From positions 19,715,501-19,779,500 of the forward strand of contig CM056736.1 in the NCBI GenBank assembly GCA_029844215.1: a DNA stretch of 64,000 bases, written 5' to 3'. Shown here piece after piece: positions 8,740 through 20,124 of the stretch. The notes below the pieces were generated by a model. The model did not search any database and had not been told where the DNA came from. It worked only from the letters and a program-made list of their open reading frames with translations. Within the stretch, counting starts at the first letter, position 1; every line of letters begins with the position of its first letter. Origin of the DNA: Przewalskia tangutica. Lineage: Eukaryota; Streptophyta; Magnoliopsida; Solanales; Solanaceae. The position numbers and the translations under genes are program-made.

Positions 8740-10279
8740 TGAAAGTATTTATGTCCTAGAAACAATCATTTTAGGAGCGCATGTACTTGAACACATTCAT
8801 ATTATTAATAAGATTAATATATACTTGGCATTTGCAATTATTGAATTATTATTTGATTGTTTATATTATTCATTAATATGCATCCCTTGAACTTACATTG
8901 TCATTAATAGTGTGAGATATTAATGATAGAGTGTAGTTCTTAAAATAGCCTAGACTAATGATCATTGAGAATGAGATATCAATGATATGTTATAAGTCCA
9001 TACGTGTCCGCATCACATTCTTAGAGAATGTAGTATATCTCACTTCATCGCTAGCAATAGTTGCTAGTGATGGACACATGGATACTCTTAGAGGAGTATT
9101 GACATACCCTGCTGATAAACTATTTGTTATACATGTCTAGAGTATTATCAGCATGTGAGAGATAGAGGTCCTTAGACTTGAGGTCAATATCACCTTGTTT
9201 ATGGAGCAATGCACTTTGATCCTGTCCTAAGCTCAAATGCCTTATAGGTTGAGACGCGGCTTGTATTGGGTGCATTACGAAGTAGATTGAAGGTGGTAGT
9301 TGAGCCAAGAATAGGAATCATTCCTCGATTGGAGTTTCGAGAGAACACTCAGCTTCTCAGAAATGTTAGGTCGACCAAGTCATTGGCCAATGCAAGAGAC
9401 ATATCTAGGATATGGTCTAGTTGTCGACTAATATAGATGAGATAAAGTGATCAAGCCATTTGGATAGACACTTGGCAAATCTTAAGCTTGATCGAGTGTG
9501 TCGCGAATGAAAGGAATTTATCATCTCACATAGAGGTTTGTTTACTTGAGTCTTGTAAACGTACTTCACATATTGGGTCCGTCACCGGCGCCGTCTAGGA
9601 GTTCCGTGTGAACCTTGATTTGATCAAGTGCCGATGTGTGAAGGCCTAAAGGGTCACACTAAGTCGATTGTCTTTTCGGTCTAAGGGTATATTGAGAGAA
9701 TGTAAAATATCGGATTTTGAATCAAGATATTTTATTTTATAATAAATTATGGGATAATTTTCATTTGATGAAAATTAATTAAGTTAAAATTAAGTCTTGG
9801 ATTTAATTAGAACTAAAACGTGCAGAAAATAAATAAAGGAGTCAAGATAACGGTGGGCGGTCGATCGCCCATCTTAATTTGGATTTGGGTCAGTCTCAAG
9901 CTTGATCCAAATCGATTTGGTTTAGGTTTCTACTATATATTTGGCACTTAACCCATAATTTCATAACAACTGATTTTCCACTTTCTGAACTTAGAGTTCA
10001 GGAAATAAATTCTCTCAAACCTCTGCCAAGATTTCCTAGCTTTCTTGGGCAAAGGAATATACCGAAGCAAGGCTTGCACCCGGATTGACAATCGCGTGCG
10101 CACCTTTTAGTAAAGACTGTATTAAAAGCATAAACTGTAAGTTTTTCTTTTATGACTTTGCAGATTTGAATTATCGCATAATCATACCAGAAACGTTTGT
10201 TGGAGCAAGTAAGTTTACTCAAAATTTTAAACTTCCGTTGTGCCTTACTTGTATGTTTTACACCCAACAAATTCCTACA
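8740..10279 (+). repeat. 5' LTR of Cop2
   Basis: It starts TGAAAGTATTTATGTCC and ends CAACAAATTCCTACA, followed by g and the PBS. A TATA-like box lies in tactatatatttgg at 9931-9944. The matching copy is 32351-33894. Confidence 0.92.
9931..9940 (+). promoter_or_regulatory. TATA-like box in the Cop2 LTR
   Basis: tactatatat, about 350 bp before the LTR end. The same sequence is in the 3' LTR near 33548. It is the likely core promoter of the Cop2 transcript. Confidence 0.5.
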
Positions 10280-10280
10280 G

Positions 10281-10292
10281 TGGTATCAAAGC
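10281..10292 (+). promoter_or_regulatory. Primer binding site of Cop2 (initiator tRNA-Met)
   Basis: TGGTATCAAAGC lies one base after the LTR end. It differs from TGGTATCAGAGC, the tRNA-Met complement, at one position. Confidence 0.85.
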
Positions 10293-11495
10293 CCAGGCTG
10301 GTTTAATGATTATACGATAATCTTTAATAACGATATGTGGGAAATTAATTGTTTTGATTTAAAACTGATTTTCGGAATTTATAAAAAAAAAAAAAAAAAA
10401 TTGGCGGTGAAGCGATGGCAGCATTCCTCACGGCGATGGATCGCGTTATCGCTCACGACGTGAACAAAGGGCGTCCGAAAAAATTTCGGTGATTCGACGT
10501 GTACTAACACCGTCTCCACTATTATCGAGAAATCCACTTCTTAAGATGGTCGATAAAGGTGTTGAGAGGTGGCGGAACGCGTTGAAGACGCCGGAAAAAG
10601 TCGCCGGAAACCGCCGACGGCGGGACTGTTTCCGGCCACCACAGGCGACGAAATCAGAAAGTAATAATACCATCGTGTTCGTCTCGACGAGAGGAATCTA
10701 ATGGTGGTAGTGTTACACGACAACGATGACCGGAAAAGGAGCACCACCGACGGTTTTAGAACCCGCCGGCGGCGTCCCAGATTCCGGCCACCGTGGGCCA
10801 CCAAATCGGTGGTGAAAACCACCGGTGAGTTCGTCCCGATGTGTGCCATCGCTTGGTGTGTTTTAATTCCGTCAATTTCGCCCCGAAATCCGAATCCCAA
10901 ATTTGATTTGGAGTTGGAATTGGTTTTGAAAATTTGAAATAGTGTAAGGACCTTTTTGCAAATTAAAATTAGGGTTTTAAATTGTAGATTGGTCCTTTAA
11001 CAAATCTGAAAATATTTTAAGTTCTGAAAATTACAAATTAGTCCCTGAGATATTTTCTGAAATTTTAAAAGTTTTTAAAATCAGCAGATTCACCCACGGT
11101 CAATCAGAAATTTAAAAGCGATTTGGTCCCTGGGTAAATCTGTAAATATTTTAAGGTTCTGAAAATTGCAGAAATACCCCTGAAAATTAAATTTTAATTT
11201 CTGAATTGTTAAGGGACTGTTTGGATGAGCAGAAAATTCCGAAAATTGAAAATTGAGTTTAAATTTTGAATTTAAATATTTCCTAAATTGAAACAAAATT
11301 AATTAACCCACAATTATTGTTATTTAGCATATTATTTGATAATGTGTGCACAAATTAATTGTTTCTCTTAATTGTTTAATTGATTGTCATTTAAATAATT
11401 AGAATAGAGTCCGCAATTATTGTCTGGGTATGCGGCGCCCAGTAATTGTTTACTTTCAATGACCGCTATAATTGTCTGGGTAGACGGCGCCCAGT
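10293..11495 (+). other. Cop2 untranslated leader, part 1
   Basis: It contains an A-tract (10382-10399), then a GC-richer portion to about 10935 with repeated cggccacc units, then AT-rich sequence. Two copies of a short unit (attgtctgggta..gcggcgcccagt) lie at about 11418-11443 and 11470-11495; Ath3 is inserted at the end of the second. The overlapping Arg-rich frames at 10489-10937 have no recognisable domain, and I treat them as leader. Confidence 0.65.
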
Positions 11496-12909
11496 TGATG
11501 CGCGGTAAGATGCACACACTTTAAACGCAAGTGCACGTTATCGTGACAAGTAGTATAGTCTTGATAAGACCGAATATCGTCCTCAAGGATTAGGGTTCAA
11601 TTACCAACTATCTATTTTCTAGTATCTATTTGGTGAATTGATAATTGATTTGTTGTTTATAACTAAGAATTATGCAAGCTATTTAAATATAAAGATTTAC
11701 TTCAGTGGTGATGAGAATAGGGCTTCCATGTATCCTTACTATCCGCTTATGCTACTTACTAATGCATTAACTTATGGTATTCTTTTTTTGGAGAAAGAAG
11801 GTTTACGAAATCGTTTTATACTCCCGTTAGGGTTATATAAACACTCAACCCCAGTATCGCACCTTACCTACCTTTCGGTGATAAGGATAACTCTATAGAA
11901 AAACCTAGTTGACCGTCACGCACAATGCGCAAAATTAGGGTTGTTAAGCCTCTCATCAACGCTACATAAATAATTGAGGTATTTTCATCCCCAATCCAAG
12001 AATGTCTACCCAACTTACAGCATATTCACAATCCCCCCCTTTCGGAATCTGATTAGAAATCATATAGTGATAATTAGTTGTCAATTAATTACCAAGAATT
12101 CAACTCAATTATTGGATAGATCTCACAATAAGAAAAATAACCATAAGCATGCATTAATTTATAACATAAGTTTCTAGCAATTCAACAATGGAAAGCCCTA
12201 TAAGAGAATTAGTTCCTAGCCATTGACATGACAAGAACTAATTCCATGTTCATCATACAAAAACTGAAATAAAGAACAAGAAAGGGAAAAGAAATTACTA
12301 AACTAATGGTATCCAATCTCCAAGCAAAAGTCTTGTGTTGTGCAAGAAGGGGAACCCTCAAAAACTGCCTAGGGTTCTCCTTTTATAGGCTGCAAACCGC
12401 CTCCCTCTTTTCCTTCAGGCCTGACCCAGAATTTCGTCAAAAGACCTAATTTTTCCGCGTCGGCGCCGCGGCCCTGCAGACAGGCGCCGCGGCGCCGGAA
12501 GTTCTGCAATCCGTCGGGTGTTTTGGCGTCGCGGCCCTGATATCTGCTGTCTGAGGGCGCCGCGGCGCTGCAAGTTCTGTAGCTTCTCGGATGTTTAGGC
12601 GCCGCGGCCCTGCATCTGCTGTCTGGGGGCGCCGCGGCGCTGAGTCTTCTGCAGCCTCTCTGAATAGTGGCGCCGCCCTCGCTGATCGCAGGAGGCCGCT
12701 ACTGTCCGAATTTCACCCTCGTTCGCCATTTTCTCTGTTTTCAGCTCTGGCATCTCCTCTTTTGCCCTCTTTTAGCTCCTTTTCCGCCATTTTAACCACT
12801 TTGACTCAAAAGAAAGGAAAACTATCCTAATACGACACTTATATGTACAAAACGGGACAAAAGACTAACTAAAACTGACTCAATAGGTGTATATAAAATA
12901 CACCGATCA
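11496..12909 (-). repeat. 3' LTR of Ath3
   Basis: On the plus strand it runs TGATGCGCGGTAAG... to ...ACACCGATCA. A TATA-like box (CCTATAAAAGG on the minus strand) is at 12379-12389. Compared with the 5' LTR it lacks 13 bp (gaggattaagaac) after 11898. The GC-rich block at about 12460-12690 holds several gccgcggcgcc units. Confidence 0.95.
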
Positions 12910-14109
12910 AATACCCCCATACTTAACCTTTGCTCGCCCTCGAGCAAAGATAGAAAGAAATAAAATAAAAGACTCAAAGAACGAAAAATAAAAGACTCAC
13001 TGCCATTGATCACTTTTGCTGCATAAGTGTTAACTAGAAAAACCTGAAGGTTAGCAGAATAATATGCAGGAACATATAGCATGAAATTTCAGCACATTAA
13101 GCTAGATATTTCGCAAACTCATATTCATCATGCTTAATGGAAGTCAATATACTAAATCATGCATCTAAATTCAAGAATTCCTATGGCATGCTTACTTGCT
13201 ATTCTCCACTAATTCTGGATATGCATAAAAAAAGATCTTCAGGACTTTTAAGGGTTGTAATGTAGGCTTAGGTATAGGTAGGTAAAAATAGGCAATTTAG
13301 GCTCATTTCGTGTACCATAAGCTCTTTTAGCTTTTCAATATTTCCCTTTTTCTTTTTGTTCTTTCCTTCACTTCGATTCTATCTTTCCCCTCTTTTGTTT
13401 TGGGAGAGTGAAGTATATAATAATGACAAGCACCCCCAAACTTAGGCTTTTGCCTATTTCTTATTACTTTTGTATTGGGGTGCAACAGACTTATTCACTC
13501 TTTTTGTTTTTGTTTTTTTTTTACACAATGTATTCCACTATTTCATATTTTCACTTATGGTACAATTTGTGGGAATATAGGGTGTCAAAGAAGAAGTTTC
13601 AAATTTAGGCTCAATGGGGTTGACTAGGGATATTTTTAAAGTACGGGATAGAAAAGAATGGTAAGAATTGGCTATCAAAGAAATGCCTGAGTCATCTCCC
13701 TAGCATGCATATCCTAACTATTTCGCCTCAAATAGCAAGCAATCATAACACATAAGTATTTATCAATTAGCATGCATAACTCAAGCAAGAAACTCCAAAT
13801 AGACAGATTCTGTGAGTTTTTGGCATATCTAACTTAGGTGTTTAGATAGTTGCTTCAATTCCTTTACATTATTCCACCTTACTTCACTAGGTGTTTCTAG
13901 CAACTACAGCATACATGATCTTTGACAGACAATTATGACTCAAAAAGGAAAAAAAAATTTGGTGACTCAAAATAAACATAAAGACAATCAAAAAGACTAA
14001 AATAAAACATAACATGACACAAATAGAACACCCCCAAACTTAAATCACACATTGTCCCCAATGTGTGTAGACTCAAAGACAATAAAAGAAATAAGACACT
14101 TACAAACTT
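12910..14109 (-). other. Ath3 3' noncoding region
   Basis: Homologous to Ath2 4365-5535. It carries PPT-like motifs (plus-strand cccccaaacttaggc near 13433 and cccccaaacttaaatc near 14032); the LTR-proximal tract reads aatacccccat at 12910-12920. No supported gene. Confidence 0.75.
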
Positions 14110-15227
14110 TGGCTAAAATGGTGGTGGTGGCGGTGGATAATGCATCGACCATTGGTTGAACAAGGAACTCAACTCGTTGATTTGTTGCCTTGTTTCTGCG
14201 TCCTTGTACTCGTGTCCAAGGTCTGCATCATCCTCATCCGATTTTGATACAATTGCTCCATCGTGGGCGTTGGAGGTTCTCGTGTGGTTGGCGGTGGCTA
14301 GGTCTCGCCTCATGTTGAGCCCCTATTTCGAGCTCATCTTCGTCCATGGCGGCCTCTGCTGCCTGCTGGTTGTACTCTCCGTCCGCTTTGGGGGCTTGGG
14401 TCCGGAAAGAGTGCACTATCCCATGGATACGGCGATTGGTTTCTCTCATGAGTGTCAGTGGGTAGTTTTGGGACCGCACTCATGTGACATAGCTTGGTGA
14501 TAACTGAGCCATGTCCCAATCCGCCTGTTGTTACCAACCTGCTGATTTCCTCAATGCTCTGCACTATTTCTTTCCCCACATCAATCGTCAACCCCCTCAT
14601 AATTCCATATATCAGTTTAATCCTATCCTCTGGCACTCTGGTGAAGTGCGTGGATGGAATCATGCGGGCGCTGACGAAATATAGCCAACATTTGGCTACT
14701 TTGTTGAATTGGCACCTGTTCAGTGCTCTTGACCCATTTCTTCCAATATCAAAAACAACCCCATGGTAGCTCACGGTGTGCAACGGCATTCCAGTCGATG
14801 TGGTCAATGCTTCTAGACCATGTTCTAAAGTGATTCCAATCACTTCTTTCTTCAACATCAACTGTTTTCAATTGTATATTTATATCCTCTGCTGTCACAG
14901 GCACATAACGTCCCCTTACAAAGCATCCCCTTTCCACCTTCTCCGGAAAATTGGCATAAAATTCACGCACCATTGTTGTGTTTACTGGTGCTATCTTCTC
15001 CGGATTCACAAATTTCCTCCACTCCCTTAACTCGATCATCGCCCGAATGGGCTCATAAACATCTTCTTCCCATATGACTCCCTCTGGTAGTCCATTCCCC
15101 TTTCTGGTATTAAGGGTCTGGTATCAAGCTTTTTGTATCTTTGGTAGGCTTGGTAGCTCACAAACCTATTTTCATCGTATTGTGGGGTTGGGGTGGATGT
15201 GGAGCCTCTTCTCTTCCTGGTGGCCAT
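14110..15227 (-). pseudogene. Ath3 3' ORF, similar to 'putative plant transposon protein' (Transposase_32)
   Basis: The minus-strand ATG at 15227 begins MATRKRRGSTSTPTPQYDEN. Coding similarity then runs through three or four frame changes to the polyproline end YPPPPPPF and a stop near 14114. Recognisable blocks are EFYANFPEKVERGCFVRGRY (about 14906-14965), AKCWLYFVSARMIPSTHFTR, EDRIKLIYGIMRGLTIDVGK and a C-terminal acidic/Gln-rich tail. These fit my memory of the plant 'putative plant transposon protein' domain often catalogued as PF20167, whose biochemical role is unknown. Breaks lie near 15037 (one base missing where two frames overlap as ATGA), about 14750-14860, about 14440-14480 and about 14300. 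The ORF sits after the hairpin block, where Athila elements carry an env-like ORF. No signal peptide or membrane segment is obvious. Confidence 0.7.
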
Positions 15228-16040
15228 GGTTTAAAAATAGTTTATGGAGCTTTTCAATTTAGTGGCACAAATGTTTCCTACACAATCTACAACTAGCAGC
15301 GAACACAACACCCCCAAACTTCAACTTTTCTACCCAATACCCACACTCCTTTTCTACTCTTTTCTCCAAACTTCACAATCAACTTTTCAGTACCCTATTA
15401 CTTCAACTACAATACTCCTTCAAACTACTACCTCCTGTGACTTCAGTAAAGGATTCAAGAACAGAAAAAGATTACCTTTTTATGAGAAGCTTCAAGATGT
15501 TCTTGTTTCTAATGGTGGTTTGAGGCTATGGAATGGAGCTTTGTTGGTTGAGATGGCTAAGGGTTTTTAGGAATTTAAGAGTTTTGGTTGTGGTTGGGTT
15601 TAATTTGTGGAGGATTTGTGGGCAAATTTTTGGAATTTCGTGGGTTTTTGGAGAGGAAGGGTTAGGTTTTTGAAATTGGATTTGGGGAAAATCTGATTCT
15701 GGGTGTTTTAAGTTACGGATTCGCCGCCGCCACAGCTAGCGCCGGCTGAAACTCTGCCCTACGGACTTTCGCGCCGCACATCTGAGGCACGCGCGCCTAA
15801 ATTTGGCAAATTTTCGAATTTTAGCCGCGCTTAAACTCTGCGCTCAGTTCTTTTCGCGCCGCTGCTCGCCTGGCGCGGCTACCCGCTTTTCGAAATGCGG
15901 CTTTTCTTCAGTTTTTCGCCTTCAGTTTATTTCCCTGTACCTATCAATCACAGCACAAACACAAGAATCCAAGACCGTGAGATTGTTCTAGACAAAATAC
16001 AATAAACTTAAATACAGAAATTAAAATAACATAATTGAAA
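15228..16040 (-). other. Ath3 spacer between hairpin block and 3' ORF
   Basis: It includes a candidate splice acceptor (minus strand ...gattgatag, ending at 15941) in sequence shared with Ath2 and Ath5. A GC-rich stretch at about 15720-15890 resembles the other GC units. A purine-rich block (plus strand cacccccaaacttcaac near 15309) also occurs. The frame at 15244-15570 on the plus strand has no domain. Confidence 0.5.
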
Positions 16041-16097
16041 ACGTTGGGTTGCCTCCCAACAAGCGCTGTCTTTAACGTCTTTTAGCCGGACGCAGTT
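16041..16097 (-). promoter_or_regulatory. Conserved hairpin block (Ath3 copy)
   Basis: On the plus strand gttgggttgcctcccaac at 16043-16060 is a perfect 6-bp stem with a 6-base loop. It is flanked by aagcgctgtctttaacgtct and ttttagccggacgcag. This is the reverse complement of the blocks at 3966-4022 and 63611-63670. Confidence 0.78.
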
Positions 16098-16674
16098 AAC
16101 CGGTACGAGTGCTCATTGGACCCTTCTGCGAACTACTTGCAATTCGCAGATTTATTGCTATAGGTCTCAATTTCCCTATAACTATTTGCTCAACCAAGAA
16201 CCTTAAACATACAATTATCCCCCGAGTACACAAGACAGGCTTGTCTTTTATGCTTTTTATAACGTAGGAATCCGTGAAATTCTCTACATCTCTCAACTCT
16301 AGGGGGTACCCTTGCTGGTATGGGCTTCCTAATTGGGGATCAGCCGTGATATCTAGTGGTGGTTCTTCTGTAATAGGTGCAAGAAAAAGGATTTCTACAG
16401 AGTCCAAGAAGGTAAATAATTGGATCTCTGCAATCTTTTCCTTTTCTACACCAACTATCTCACCAGATTCCTCAATAGTTGGGTTTGGTTCAGGCTCTCA
16501 AATTGTTGTTCGTTAAAAATGAGTGAAGTTCTCCTATTTGCGCTCCACTTTCTTTATGGCCAATCTCATTTCGTCCCATGAATCGCGCTTGATACTTAGT
16601 GAGACCGAGTATGACTTCTCGCACCTCTCTCTCTTCCTCTATGGTTGAGCTCGATCATATTGTGAGAAATTCAT
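16098..16674 (-). pseudogene. Ath3 truncated gag remnant
   Basis: From the ATG at 16674 the minus strand reads MNFSQYDRAQP and then loses frame. Codon-level similarity to the Ath5 start (MDFYCQYDREPTIEEEREEL) is clear, including an EEE..EVRE..LGLTKYQ stretch. The protein core and zinc knuckle seen in Ath2 are absent. The downstream frame at 16096-16407 contains no recognised domain. This is a short gag leftover kept next to the PBS; cis-acting packaging sequence is one possible reason it persists (inference). Confidence 0.55.
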
Positions 16675-16862
16675 GTCTTGAGGATCACGAGATGCATCAA
16701 AACCAACAACGGATCACGGCACCCTTGTTTTCACACAATAAATACATAAAACGAAAAAGAATAAAATAAAATAAACTAAATAGAAAAATACAAAAATTAA
16801 CAAAGAATAAAAATCCAATTAGAAATTAAAAATAGATAAATTTGATATTGAACTATGCCTAA

Positions 16863-16880
16863 TCCCCGGCAACGGCGCCA
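16863..16880 (-). promoter_or_regulatory. Primer binding site of Ath3 (tRNA-Asp)
   Basis: The minus strand reads TGGCGCCGTTGCCGGGGA six bases inside the LTR. This is the complement of the 3' end of plant tRNA-Asp (CCCCGGCAACGGCGCCA), as known for Athila elements. Confidence 0.92.
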
Positions 16881-16886
16881 AAAACT

Positions 16887-18307
16887 TGATGCGCGGTAAG
16901 ATGCACACACTTTAAACGCAAGTACACGTTATCGTGACAAGTAGTATAGTCTTGATAAGACCGAATATCGTCCTCAAGGATTAGGGTTCAATTACCAACT
17001 ATCTATTTTCTAGTATCTATTTGGTGAATTGATAATTGATTTGTTGTTTATAACTAAGAATTATGCAAGCTATTTAAATATAAAGATTTACTTCAGTGGT
17101 GATGAGAATAGGGCTTCCATGTATCCTTACTATCCGCTTATGTTACTTACTAATGCATTAACTTATGGTATTCTTCTTTTGGAGAAAGAAGGTTTACGAA
17201 ATCGTTTTATACTCCCGTTAGGGTTATATAAACACTCAACCCCAGTATCGCACCTTACCTACCTTTCGGTGATAAGGATAACTCTATAGGAGGATTAAGA
17301 ACAAAAACCTAGTTGACCGTCACGCACAATGCGCAAAATTAGGGTTGTTAAGCCTCTCATCAACGCTACATAAATAATTGAGGTATTTTCATCCCCAATC
17401 CAAGAATGTCTACCCAACTTACAGCATATTCACAATCCCCCCCTTTCGGAATCTGATTAGAAATCATATAGTGATAATTAGTTGTCAATTAATTACCAAG
17501 AATTCAACTCAATTATTGGATAGATCTCACAATAAGAAAAATAACCATAAGCATTAATTTATAACATAAGTTTCTAGCAATTCAACAATGGAAAGCCCTA
17601 TAAGAGAATTAGTTCCTAGCCATTGACATGACAAGAACTAATTCCATGTTCATCATACAAAAACTGAAATAAAGAACAAGAAAGGGAAAAGAAATTACTA
17701 AACTAATGGTATCCAATCTCCAAGCAAAAGTCTTGTGTTGTGCAAGAAGGGGAACCCTAAAAAACTGCCTAGGGTTCTCCTTTTATAGGCTGCAAACCGC
17801 CTCCCTCTTTTCCTTCAGGCCTGGCCCAGAATTTCGTCAAAAGACCTAATTTTTCCGCGTCGGCGCCGCGGCCCTGCAGACAGGCGCCGCGGCGCCGGAA
17901 GTTCTGCAATCCGTCGGGTGTTTTGGCGCCGCGGCCCTGATATCTGCTGTCTGAGGGCGCCGCGGCGCTGAAAGTTTTGTAGCTTCTCAGATGTTTAGGC
18001 GTCGCTGCCCTGCATCTGCAGAGCGCCGCGTGCCGAGTCTTCGCAGCCTCTCGAATAGTGGCGCGCGCCTCGCTGAGTGCGAGGCGACGCGCTGGTCTGG
18101 ATTTCACCCTCGTTCGCCATTTTCTCTGTTTTCAGCTCTGGCATCTCCTCTTTGCCCTCTTTTAGCTCCTTTTCCGCCATTTGGCCATTTTAACCACTTT
18201 GACTCAAAAGAAAGGAAAACTATCCTAATACGACACTTATATGTACAAAACGGGACAAAAGACTAACTAAAACTGACTCAATAGGTGTATATAAAATACA
18301 CCGATCA
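16887..18307 (-). repeat. 5' LTR of Ath3
   Basis: 1421 bp, near identical to 11496-12909. On the minus strand it starts TGATCGGTGTATTTTATATA and ends GCGCATCA. A TATA box (CCTATAAAAGG, minus) is at 17779-17789. The GC-rich segment around 18000-18090 differs sharply from the partner LTR although the sequences around it match. Confidence 0.95.
17779..17789 (-). promoter_or_regulatory. TATA box of the Ath3 5' LTR
   Basis: CCTATAAAAGG on the minus strand, followed downstream by agaaccctaggcag, a segment shared by all 1.4-kb Athila LTRs here. Confidence 0.65.
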
Positions 18308-18312
18308 CCAGT

Positions 18313-19039
18313 ATGTGATTAAAACCATCTTATATCATGCCTATTGGGTTTGATGGTTTCCCATCTAAATGTGTTTAGAAATTGCATGATAGGATGTCAT
18401 ATGATGTATGAAATAATAGTTGATCTTGGTCATAACCCTGAATTAAAATGTTCCCCAAATTTAATACAAGTCTCATTTAAAATGAACGCGTCGTCCGTTA
18501 TAATTGATTGTGGTGCAAATTCCTTTTCGGCGAGATGAGTATTTATGCCCCAGCATTTGCTTTAAGTCTACGAGGACTCAGACCCTTTCATAGATGCGTA
18601 TAAATATTGTAGTAGGTGATAAACCTTCGTGAGTATTTACACCCCAGTGTTTGCTTGATGAAGGCTAAGCCCACTTAGATACATAATTGCAGTCGCATAA
18701 CGGGGTTGACTTGCTAGGCTGTCTTGGCGCCCCAGTGTCGGACAGCCGAGGGACGCAGATCGAATTGTTTAGAACATTCGGTCAACCAAGAGTTGCAAAT
18801 TGTTTGCAATTGGTTTAGAGACCTACCAGATCGTGTTGTTGAAGCTATCAGCCTCAGCAAACGCGGAGACAACATGAGTTTGGATCTTGGCCCATTATGA
18901 CCGTATTTGATATGAGTCTGTATTCTTTATGGGGTAAAAGAGTATGTTAAAATAGTGGGAGCTAATTAAACTAAAGACCATGTTAGTTAGTTAGTTAATG
19001 AATGTGTTCAATAGAAATTATATTAAAATATTAATTTCA
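18313..19039 (+). other. Cop2 untranslated leader, part 2
   Basis: It continues the leader after the Ath3 TSD. Two related units (gagtatttatgccccagcat at about 18535 and gagtatttacaccccagtgt at about 18631) each lead into ttgctt. A third partial unit (ggcgccccagtgtcgg) is near 18726. No convincing ORF. It ends at the Tek1 insertion. Confidence 0.6.
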
Positions 19040-19610
19040 TGTAACGCCCCGAACCCGGGCCCGTTACTGGTGCCTTACCCCGGGCACCCTAGTGATACAA
19101 CATCAGAGAAAACCAGCGGAAAATAAAACACGAGTCATGAAACGAGAGATATAATAAATAAACAGGCCAACTAAAACTTGCCTTCGATATACATAAAACC
19201 CAAACGATTATCCTCAACCCCGCCACAACAAAGCATGCACTTAAGATTTACAATAACTATGACGGACAGGTCTCGCCATACCCCGAATGTACAAGAACCT
19301 ACAACTCAGTGGAAACATACCAAAGATAAGCCTCCAAGGAACGGAGCTTTCCAACACGAAATGAGATCCTAGGAGCGGGATCCACGACCGATGTACTTCT
19401 CTACCGCTGCGTTTAACGCACTCAAGGAGGTCAAGATAACAGTACCAAGTATGTGAAATCACAACATCAGAATGAAATCATAATAGCTTAAAAAGGTGAG
19501 ACATGTATGATAACCAAAATACAAGACGCAACATAAAGCAAGTCGGGACTCACGCCTCAAAGTCACCACTCAAATATAACTATGGGTCTCACGCCCACAA
19601 CATCCATCAT

Positions 19611-19975
19611 GTTCGCATCATGGCCGCATGCCCGGAATATCGTGATCGGTGTAGACATGTCCATGATGCAACAATAATAAGGCCGCATGGCCACATGCCC
19701 GAATATCGACGGTGTAGACATGTCCATGATGCAACACATAATAGCGCCGCGTGGCCACATGCCGGAATCTTGACGGTGTAGACATGTCCATGTAACCTCA
19801 ATAACAATATACTGGGTGGTCAACCCTGCCGCATGGCCACATGCCCCCGGAATACTGCATCGGTGTAGACACGTCCATGTTGCAGTAATAACCATATATC
19901 GGGTAATCAACCCGGCCGCAAGGCCGCATGACCCCTAACATCGTCGGTGTAGACATGTCCATGTGACATCAACAA
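19611..19975. repeat. Tandem array of about five 55-75-bp units in the Tek1 3' LTR
   Basis: Each unit contains gccgcatggccacatgcc, a short variable stretch, and ggtgtagacatgtccatg. Units degenerate towards the right. The same array is in the 5' LTR at about 25255-25610. Confidence 0.85.
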
Positions 19976-20124
19976 CAAGACAGTAATCAAAATGGAAACA
20001 TACCCGTGGAATTCTCCTTCACTGCCAGCACGTCCAAGTAAGTTCTCAACAAGTCAACCGGCCCTCTATCGAGAGACACGGTAACACAGAAATACCACAC
20101 TTGCACAACAAAGGCTATCATCAC

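Larger units (their letters stand above)
11496..18307 (-). mobile_element. Ath3: complete non-autonomous Athila-like element
   Basis: The 6812-bp element has LTRs at 11496-12909 (3') and 16887-18307 (5'), TG...CA termini, a tRNA-Asp PBS and a perfect 5-bp target duplication CCAGT at 11491-11495 and 18308-18312. On the minus strand the order is 5' LTR, PBS, leader, truncated gag remnant, conserved hairpin block, spacer, a 3' ORF like Transposase_32, 3' noncoding region with PPT-like motifs, 3' LTR. It has no protease, RT, RNase H or integrase. The near-identical LTRs imply fairly recent movement, necessarily with enzymes supplied in trans. Confidence 0.95.

Noticed and set aside
10489..10937. 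Two adjoining Arg-rich frames in the Cop2 leader
   Set aside because: No domain or family resemblance; they lie between PBS and gag, and both strands are open because of GC-rich content.
15244..15570. 108-codon plus-strand frame in Ath3
   Set aside because: Opposite strand to all Ath3 coding, no domain, and it overlaps the purine-rich block shared with relatives.
16863..16880. tRNA-Asp-like sequence
   Set aside because: It is the PBS of Ath3 (and 59225-59242 of Ath5), not a tRNA gene; no cloverleaf around it.
19563..19910. Cys/His-containing minus-strand frame resembling zinc-finger repeats
   Set aside because: It is a translation of the tandem array in a noncoding LTR; the partner LTR breaks it.
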